A stretch of 36,255 bases of DNA, taken from Blautia sp. (GTDB lineage: Bacteria > Bacillota > Clostridia > Lachnospirales > Lachnospiraceae). The translations under genes were made by a program, and so were the position numbers. This document shows positions 30,995 through 36,255 of the stretch, piece after piece. The notes under the pieces are model-generated. The model made no database searches, was not told the DNA's origin, and saw only the letters and a list, made by a program, of their open reading frames with translations. The stretch is from assembly GCA_029257775.1 (NCBI GenBank), contig JARIAQ010000008.1:1-36255 (forward strand), given 5' to 3'. The stretch's first letter is position 1; each line of letters opens with the position of its first letter.

Positions 30995-32377
30995 ATGAAA
31001 ATAATAAAAAAGAATAAGAAAAAAGTTCTCTCTTTAATCATGGCATCTATGGTTACAATATCTGCCTTTGGAGGGTGTGGAAAACCTTCTCAAGATGAAG
31101 GAACTTCTATGGAAAAATTGGGAAAATTGGAAGGCAATTATAAAAAGTCACCATTTGAGCAAATTGACGTAAATAGTGATACTGTAAAATGGATGTGTTC
31201 CGCCTATGCTGTTTATACAAAATATAATAATAAAGATTTAAGTGCCATCGGTGGAGTAAAAGAATCTGGTGGAGAGTATGAACAGGAAAGAATTAAAAGG
31301 ACTCTTTCAGAAGGTTGGCATATTGAAAATCGTGATGATGTTGTAGAAGTAGTCAATAACTTGATTACAGAGGGATATGGAGGAGAATATAAGAAAGTAG
31401 TGAAAAAGTTAGAAGAAAAGGGTTTGTTAGATCTTTCTACAGAGGAAGCTATGGCAAAGCTAGAGGATGATTCTGATCTTCCACGTTACCAGGATGCTCA
31501 TGAAATGTATACTGCATACGGAGAGCATGGAATGGATGGTTGGGACTATTGTAGAGCATTGCAAGTTTTAGGAGACTGCTATCAAGCAGAATATATTAAT
31601 CTGGAGGAGTGTCTGGACTTATCTCTTCCAATTGCCAAAAAGCTGCAGAGTTCCTTTAAAAGCTGGGAAGAGGTAGCAGACAGCTATATTCATGGATATG
31701 CATTTTGGCAAGAAGAAACAATGGAAGATGTAGAACCTAGATTTAGAATTGAGGCTTATACGGAATTAGCGGAAATGCCAGAAGGACCATATTCTGTTCC
31801 TTATGATACCAAGTTGGAAAATACATGGGGGAATGGGGAACAAAAGAAAGAAGAGCGAAAGGACAAAGAAATAGAAGATGGGTACACTCCAATCAGATGT
31901 GGAGAGACCGATGTATTGCAAGTAAGACTGCCTGAAGAATATATTTTTAAAAAGGAAAGTTATGAAAAATATAATATTACAGAATTGGATAAAATGGGAC
32001 CTGATGATAAAAAGGAGTATAGTGTAACCTATAAGGCAGTGTATCTGGATGAAGAAAATTCAGCAGAAATGGAACAAGAAGATATACTTAAAGCCATAGA
32101 AGCTACTAAAGCCAGAGCGGAAGAAGCTGGAGATACTTATGAGGTAGGCGAAGTAAGTACCATGCAAGTTGGAGATTTGACAATTTCTTATATCATGGAA
32201 CAGAATGTAGAAAAAGAAAGCGGTTCTCAATATATTAAGTATAACGCATGGACAGAAGTAGGGGGTAAATATTTGCTTGTGTGCAGTGTGGCTGAAGGGG
32301 CATTAAAAGATAAAACATTGACACTGGATTGGAATAGTGACATTTTTCAAACTTTGTTTTCAGATATAAAGTGGTGA
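30995..32377 (+). CDS. DUF1266-containing lipoprotein of unknown function
   Basis: This encodes 460 residues. A basic signal peptide ends in the lipobox AFGGC (Cys near residue 28). The ATG at 30995 is preferred because GAAAGGAAAAG precedes it; an in-frame ATG seven codons earlier lacks a ribosome site. Residues ~55-240 match the DUF1266 pattern: WMCSAYAVY, ERIKRTLSEGWHIENRDDV, GWDYCRALQVLGDCYQAEYI, LPIAKKLQSSFKSWEEVADSYIHGYAFW. The last ~150 residues form a separate domain without a family I know. The stop is four bases before the next gene. Domain function is unknown; the protein faces outward. Confidence 0.82.
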   Translation: MKIIKKNKKKVLSLIMASMVTISAFGGCGKPSQDEGTSMEKLGKLEGNYKKSPFEQIDVNSDTVKWMCSAYAVYTKYNNKDLSAIGGVKESGGEYEQERIKRTLSEGWHIENRDDVVEVVNNLITEGYGGEYKKVVKKLEEKGLLDLSTEEAMAKLEDDSDLPRYQDAHEMYTAYGEHGMDGWDYCRALQVLGDCYQAEYINLEECLDLSLPIAKKLQSSFKSWEEVADSYIHGYAFWQEETMEDVEPRFRIEAYTELAEMPEGPYSVPYDTKLENTWGNGEQKKEERKDKEIEDGYTPIRCGETDVLQVRLPEEYIFKKESYEKYNITELDKMGPDDKKEYSVTYKAVYLDEENSAEMEQEDILKAIEATKARAEEAGDTYEVGEVSTMQVGDLTISYIMEQNVEKESGSQYIKYNAWTEVGGKYLLVCSVAEGALKDKTLTLDWNSDIFQTLFSDIKW

Positions 32378-32381
32378 GTTT

Positions 32382-33779
32382 ATGAAGATACAATGGGAGT
32401 TATATTTTTTACAGCAGGAAAAAGAACTGCAAAAAGCAAAAAGGAAGAAAAGAAAGAAACGGAAAATAACCATATATACGATAGTGTGTATGTTGACACT
32501 AATGGTCTTGGCCGGAGGAATTTCTCTGTATTCTTTCTACAATAGTGATTATGGAAAGTTAAAACATAGAGTTGATCAGTATGATTATAGATTGGCATCG
32601 GTAAAAATGGCCCAGTATGTCAATGAAAAATATGGAGAGAAAGTGTGCAATTCAGATGAGCTTTCTGTGGATTTATGGGATCCATCGGATACAAGAACTT
32701 ATATTGGTTTGCGTGGGGTGTCGCAACAGGATCCAAGTAAAAAAATTTATATGCTGTACTTGTCTAAAGAAGAAGTTGTATATTTGGATACCTTTCAATG
32801 GGATGAGATTTCTCAGGAGTTAGAGCAAGAGGCAATAGAAAAGACAGGATTGGAAAATGTGTGTTGTGATACTTTAACATATTCGCACCTAACTTTGCGT
32901 AAAAGATATCATTTCTGTCCATGGGTAGCCACAGGTGCCTATATAACAAAGTATGAAGGAGATTTGGAGGAGTTTTTTGCCCAGGAAAAAAAGATTAGAG
33001 GAGAACTTCCGGATATAAAAGAATTGGAAGGACTTCGGATCAATGGAGGAATTACCTTCTACTTTGGAGATACATCAATTCCTACTATGAGAGAACGAAT
33101 CCAAAATCCTTCCTTAGAATACCAGAAAAAATTTGAATCTGGTTTAAAAGAAATGGAGGAAAAATATCAGATTGACATTGCTTCCGCAGTCTTATTTCAG
33201 AATGCTTTTTTAAAGATGAAGACTGTCGTAGAAGAAAAGAAAAGTTATTCTGTTTTTCCTACTACATTTTTAGATTATGGTAAGGGCGAAACATTTTTTA
33301 ATCCGGCATATACGTTGCTTAGTATGTCTTATGATCAAATATTTGTACCAAAGGCAGAGAAGGCAAGAAAGGGTATTTATATATTTTCTACTAATGAAAA
33401 AGAATGTTTAAATACTTATACCTGTAAGGAGACAAAACCTCCAGAAGATCTTAAAAAGTTTGCAGAAAATAAACTGCCAGACTGGCAAATGGATCAGACA
33501 TTTTTATTTCAGAGTCAAGACAAAGAGGGGGAGGAAAATTATTCTTCACGCTATGCATTAGCAATTGATACCGAAGAATTATATTCTAAGAAAGAGGTTT
33601 CAGTGATTGGTTGGGATATTACATGGGAAGTATATCAGTTAGAGGAAGAAAATCCTTATCCTCCCAAAGTAAATGATTATGCAAGGTATGGAATGGAAGA
33701 TGGATTTATGATTTTTACAGATAGGGAGATATATGGAGAAAATCATAAGAATAAGATTTATTCTATTTTGGTAAAATAA
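32382..33779 (+). CDS. Membrane-anchored protein of unknown function
   Basis: This encodes 465 residues. A highly basic cytosolic stretch (residues ~18-28, KAKRKKRKKRK) precedes one membrane helix (~29-52), then a large extracytoplasmic part that is rich in Glu, Lys and Tyr with no motif I recognise. The positive stretch before the helix fits an N-in, C-out anchor. The ribosome site is weak (GGTGAG), and the gene starts four bases after the DUF1266 gene, so translation is probably coupled. It is likely to work with its operon neighbours, a DUF1266 lipoprotein and two XpaC-like membrane proteins. Confidence 0.75.
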   Translation: MKIQWELYFLQQEKELQKAKRKKRKKRKITIYTIVCMLTLMVLAGGISLYSFYNSDYGKLKHRVDQYDYRLASVKMAQYVNEKYGEKVCNSDELSVDLWDPSDTRTYIGLRGVSQQDPSKKIYMLYLSKEEVVYLDTFQWDEISQELEQEAIEKTGLENVCCDTLTYSHLTLRKRYHFCPWVATGAYITKYEGDLEEFFAQEKKIRGELPDIKELEGLRINGGITFYFGDTSIPTMRERIQNPSLEYQKKFESGLKEMEEKYQIDIASAVLFQNAFLKMKTVVEEKKSYSVFPTTFLDYGKGETFFNPAYTLLSMSYDQIFVPKAEKARKGIYIFSTNEKECLNTYTCKETKPPEDLKKFAENKLPDWQMDQTFLFQSQDKEGEENYSSRYALAIDTEELYSKKEVSVIGWDITWEVYQLEEENPYPPKVNDYARYGMEDGFMIFTDREIYGENHKNKIYSILVK

Positions 33780-33802
33780 TCGGATATGGGAGGAATAAAG
33801 AG

Positions 33803-34744
33803 ATGAGAAAATATAATTCAAAGATAGCGAGTAAAATCGCTGGAGTTATATTCGTAATCATTGGAATATACGGAGTGATTTATTATAGCTTTGCAGCTAT
33901 GGTAGATTTCAGTCTGGCACAGGACTATAAAAAGGTGTTTCCAGATGCATCTCAGGAAGATATGATTTTTGTGTTAAAGGATCTTTCCCTTGTATTGTTA
34001 TTCTTAGCACTGACAATTTTTGGGTTTCATAAGCTAATACAGATTTTAAAATTTTACAGACTAAAAAAGATTATTGGACAGAGAGAACTGGTACCTTTAG
34101 ATGAACTTGCAGAAAAACTTCATATTTCAAAAGGAAAGATGCGCAAGGAAATAGAGAAGATGATTCAGCATAATTTTTTTCTCCAAGGTCATATGAATCA
34201 AGAGTTTACTTGTCTTATTACGACAGACTGGAAATATGAACAATATTTGCAAGTGATGAAGGCGTGGAAAGAAGAACAGAAAAAATGGGAATCACGTGGA
34301 TTTGATGAAGAAAAACGTAAACTTGTGGAAAAGGCCCAGCATTGTCTGGAACAGATTCAACAGTCCATAGCAATCATTTCTAAAAAGGCACAGGGCATGG
34401 AAGTTTTTCTGCAAAATTTGGAGAAATTGGAAAGCAAAGTGAAAAATTTACTTTCCGTTTGTAATCATACTCCAGAAAATCTTCCTGAGATGAGTATGTT
34501 TTTGAATTATTATCTTCCTACAGCGGAGAAATTTGTAAAGGAATATGAGCAACTTTCTGAATATGAAACTTTAGGAAGGAATATGGAAATTTTAAAAAAG
34601 GATATTATAGAAGGTGTGGAAGAACTTTCAAGTGCATTTGATCAGATCGCTATAAGAATGTGTGATAAGATGGAGGGCGATATTTTTCAGGATATTCAGG
34701 TTTTAGAAGTGCTAATGGAACAAAACCGCAGAAAAGGAGCGTGA
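33803..34744 (+). CDS. XpaC-like membrane protein with winged-helix-like segment (1)
   Basis: This encodes 313 residues: two N-terminal membrane helices (~10-35, ~60-82), a helix-turn-helix-like segment (~92-130, VPLDELAEKLHISKGKMRKEIEKM), a coiled coil (~150-215), and a C-terminal part FLNYYLPTAEKFVKEYEQL...DIQVLEVLMEQ that resembles the XpaC family (5-bromo-4-chloroindolyl phosphate hydrolysis protein, often next to TelA). The family name is historical; the molecular role is not known. AGGAGG precedes the ATG. The stop is four bases from the start of a paralogous gene. Confidence 0.75.
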   Translation: MRKYNSKIASKIAGVIFVIIGIYGVIYYSFAAMVDFSLAQDYKKVFPDASQEDMIFVLKDLSLVLLFLALTIFGFHKLIQILKFYRLKKIIGQRELVPLDELAEKLHISKGKMRKEIEKMIQHNFFLQGHMNQEFTCLITTDWKYEQYLQVMKAWKEEQKKWESRGFDEEKRKLVEKAQHCLEQIQQSIAIISKKAQGMEVFLQNLEKLESKVKNLLSVCNHTPENLPEMSMFLNYYLPTAEKFVKEYEQLSEYETLGRNMEILKKDIIEGVEELSSAFDQIAIRMCDKMEGDIFQDIQVLEVLMEQNRRKGA

Positions 34745-34748
34745 AAAC

Positions 34749-35561
34749 ATGAGTAGAAAACGACAGATTCTTGATATTGCAGGGATTGTTCTGGGAGTTC
34801 TTTTGATCCTACGGAATGGAACGAGTTTTGCATTGGAATATGTGAATCGCAGTAGCCCTGATTATTATGTGCCAGGGATTATGAAATACCTTGAAAAGCA
34901 AATGTTGCTTTCTCTTTTGTTAGTTATTATAGGAATGTTTGTAATATGGTTTAGTTGCAGGGATTTTGCATTGTATCGCAGATATAAGATTTTTCAGAGC
35001 GTTTGTGCTAAGAGAGAGTATATTCAGGTGCAAGAATTGGCACAGGAAGGACATTGTTCTCTGTCGAAAGCAGTAAAAAGTATCAAAGGAATGTTAAAGA
35101 AAAATTTACTTCCTGGAGCCGTTTTAGATGCACAGGAAGGAATGCTTTTATTTAGTGAAAATCTTAAAAAATCTTATGAAGAGGCATGGGTGTTGTGGAA
35201 TGAAAAGCAGAAAAGATGTGTGAGAGCAGGGGTGTCCTTGGAAGATCAAGAGATGTTTTTACAAGGGAAATTTCTGGCAGAAGAAATTGGAGAACTGGTA
35301 AAAGAAGTACAAGAACCAGAAATCCAAAAACAATTGAAAAAAATTTCAGATTTATATGTGTGGCGTTATGAACATGTAGAAGAAGAAATAAAGAATAAGG
35401 AATTTTTGAAGATTGTATGTACAGAATATTTGCCACAAATAAAGAATATGACACATAAATATATTCAAATGAGAAAGTTAGAAGATGAAACACAAGATTC
35501 TCTTCTTATAGAAGAAAAGATTCGCGATTTTTTGAAAAATTTTCCGAAGGATTCCCTTTAA
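34749..35561 (+). CDS. XpaC-like membrane protein with winged-helix-like segment (2)
   Basis: This paralogue of the previous gene has 270 residues. Two N-terminal helices (~8-28, ~53-72) are followed by a helix-turn-helix-like segment (IQVQELAQEGHCSLSKAVKSIKGMLKKNLL, ~93-122), a helical middle and EYLPQIKNMTHKYIQM, a degenerate form of the LNYYLPTAEK motif of its partner. AAGGAG precedes the ATG. It is the last gene of the DUF1266 operon; no clear terminator was seen before the riboswitch promoter 12 bases on. The two XpaC-like proteins probably form a hetero-oligomer at the membrane. Confidence 0.7.
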   Translation: MSRKRQILDIAGIVLGVLLILRNGTSFALEYVNRSSPDYYVPGIMKYLEKQMLLSLLLVIIGMFVIWFSCRDFALYRRYKIFQSVCAKREYIQVQELAQEGHCSLSKAVKSIKGMLKKNLLPGAVLDAQEGMLLFSENLKKSYEEAWVLWNEKQKRCVRAGVSLEDQEMFLQGKFLAEEIGELVKEVQEPEIQKQLKKISDLYVWRYEHVEEEIKNKEFLKIVCTEYLPQIKNMTHKYIQMRKLEDETQDSLLIEEKIRDFLKNFPKDSL

Positions 35562-35572
35562 AGAGAAAAACC

Positions 35573-35601
35573 TTGACAGTTTTATGTAGATTGTGTAGTA
35601 T
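35573..35601 (+). promoter_or_regulatory. Promoter of the cobalamin riboswitch transcript
   Basis: TTGACA (35573-35578) and TAGTAT (35596-35601) are 17 bases apart; TATAAA starts three bases later as an alternative -10. Confidence 0.75.
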
Positions 35602-35626
35602 AAAAGTGATTACAAACTGCATAGTA

Positions 35627-35820
35627 TATAATGGTCGTTGAATATTGGAAATATTCAAGGTTAAAAGGGAAATCGGTGTAAATCCGATACAGTTACCTCT
35701 GCTGTGATGCGGACAAAAAAACATGCCATTGGATGTAAGTCTGAGAAGGAGTTTTGGCGTATGATGCTAAGTCAGAAAAACTGCCATTATAACACATAGG
35801 TGTTTTCCAGGTAGAGGAAT
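35627..35820 (+). promoter_or_regulatory. Cobalamin (B12) riboswitch
   Basis: P1 is exact: TATAATGG (35627-35634) with CCATTATA (35784-35791). The core is recognisable as AAAAGGGAAATCGGTGTAAA-TCCGATACAG, then a CTGCTGTGATG segment, and a B12-box-like GATGCTAAGTCAGAAAAACTGCC near 35763-35786. A downstream AGAGG (~35813) can pair with CCTCT (~35696), matching the usual kissing-loop partner. A terminator follows at 35861. Together these explain most of the 408-base gap before the last gene. Confidence 0.92.
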
Positions 35821-35860
35821 ATTTTGTGGTACATAATTTTAAAAATTAAATAAATAAATG

Positions 35861-35899
35861 AAAAGTTCTTTTGCCTGAAAAGGTAAAAGAACTTTTTTT
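35861..35899 (+). terminator. Terminator downstream of the cobalamin riboswitch
   Basis: AAAAGTTCTTTTGCCT pairs with AGGTAAAAGAACTTTT (one G-U) around GAAA, followed by TTT. It is probably the expression platform that stops transcription when B12 is bound. Confidence 0.85.
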
Positions 35900-35968
35900 G
35901 TGCAACCAAAAGAATTTTTACGGTACATCATGTAAAATGCAGAAAGTAAAATGAAAAAGGAGGATATT

Positions 35969-36255
35969 ATGAAAGGAAAAATGAAATTTTCAAACAAACG
36001 TATGCTTAGCTTATTGTTGGCTATGGTGTTGATGTTATCACAGTTTTCAATACCTGTTTATGCGGACAATGAAGTAATGGCAGAAGAAGATGAAATGTTG
36101 TCAGGAACAGGTGAGGCTGAGGAGGTTGCCGCAGAGCCTTTGGAAGAACAAAGTGAGGAAACAGAAGCGGTAGCAGAACCAGTAGCTGAGAATCCAGCCA
36201 TATTATCCAATGGGGTATCTTCCCCTGTGGCACCAACAAGCGAAAATGAAATCAT
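35969..36255 (+). CDS. Secreted protein under B12 riboswitch control (3' end outside window)
   Basis: The visible 95 residues comprise a basic start, a hydrophobic core and an Ala signal site (LSLLLAMVLMLSQFSIPVYA-D, cut near residue 33), then a strongly acidic, low-complexity stretch (many Glu, Ala, Val, Pro). AAGGAGG lies five bases before the ATG. Because a cobalamin riboswitch stands upstream, the most likely role is capture of cobalamin or a related corrinoid at the cell surface; the acidic stretch would be a spacer from the wall. The family cannot be decided from this part. A surface protein with a DUF4430-like (transcobalamin-like) domain is one possibility. Confidence 0.8.
   Translation, partial: MKGKMKFSNKRMLSLLLAMVLMLSQFSIPVYADNEVMAEEDEMLSGTGEAEEVAAEPLEEQSEETEAVAEPVAENPAILSNGVSSPVAPTSENEI

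Noticed and set aside
36058-36255. Minus-strand open frame running off the right edge
   Set aside because: It is the complement of the acidic low-complexity part of the secreted protein, and the plus-strand reading has a perfect ribosome site and signal peptide.

Overview
The window reads as a chromosomal segment of a low-GC, Gram-positive anaerobe, most likely a Lachnospiraceae-type Clostridium (for example near Blautia or Ruminococcus). The basis is AT-rich DNA with strong AGGAGG ribosome sites, two-ferredoxin MinD-like ATPases, a DUF134 regulator, a T-box before ileS, a eukaryote-like long IleS, a sortase-type wall anchor and a B12 riboswitch. Genus is not determined. No tRNA, rRNA, insertion sequence, prophage or CRISPR array was seen.

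Layout. 1-750: start of a minus-strand gene at the edge and a small membrane-anchored protein. 780-1680: a ZIP metal transporter with a palindromic operator. 1694-9780: a maltodextrin locus, with a LacI regulator divergent from a GH13 oligo-1,6-glucosidase, a short YitT-like membrane protein, a sugar-binding lipoprotein, two permeases and 4-alpha-glucanotransferase (no ABC ATPase). 9800-16907: a heme-acquisition island, with YgbA, a DtxR-like protein whose C-terminus looks like a NEAT domain, a wall-anchored three-NEAT protein, a Shp-like membrane NEAT protein, an IsdE/HtsA-like lipoprotein, a FecCD permease and an ATPase. 16909-19800 (minus): DUF134/NifX fusion, two MinD/ferredoxin ATPases and a NifX-like protein. 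19800-22230: rpmG-secE-nusG-rplK-rplA, with the same 29-nt leader element before rplK and before rplA. 22326-24800: an exonuclease and a D-Ala-D-Ala carboxypeptidase, convergent. 24850-30900: Ile T-box, ileS, glycogen phosphorylase. 30960-35561: DUF1266 lipoprotein, an unknown membrane protein and two XpaC-like membrane proteins. 35570-end: cobalamin riboswitch and the start of a secreted protein.

How it works together. The heme island encodes a full path from cell wall to cytoplasm: wall NEAT protein, membrane NEAT relay, lipoprotein receptor, ABC importer. Conserved methionines in the NEAT domains and M79/H230 in the lipoprotein suggest Met-based heme ligation as in streptococcal Shp/HtsA rather than the Tyr motif of staphylococcal Isd. 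An inverted repeat, (A/G)GTTAG-N6-CTAAC(T/C), lies at the start of the zupT transcript, twice before ygbA, and in degenerate form before the NEAT operon, suggesting one metal/heme regulon. The best candidate for a new system is the regulator at 10296-11075: a DtxR-type DNA-binding protein that has lost most canonical metal ligands and gained a cytosolic NEAT-like domain, as though metal sensing had been replaced by heme sensing. The maltodextrin locus would import and hydrolyse malto/isomalto-oligosaccharides; its chains also feed glycogen phosphorylase, which here sits unexpectedly behind the isoleucine T-box.
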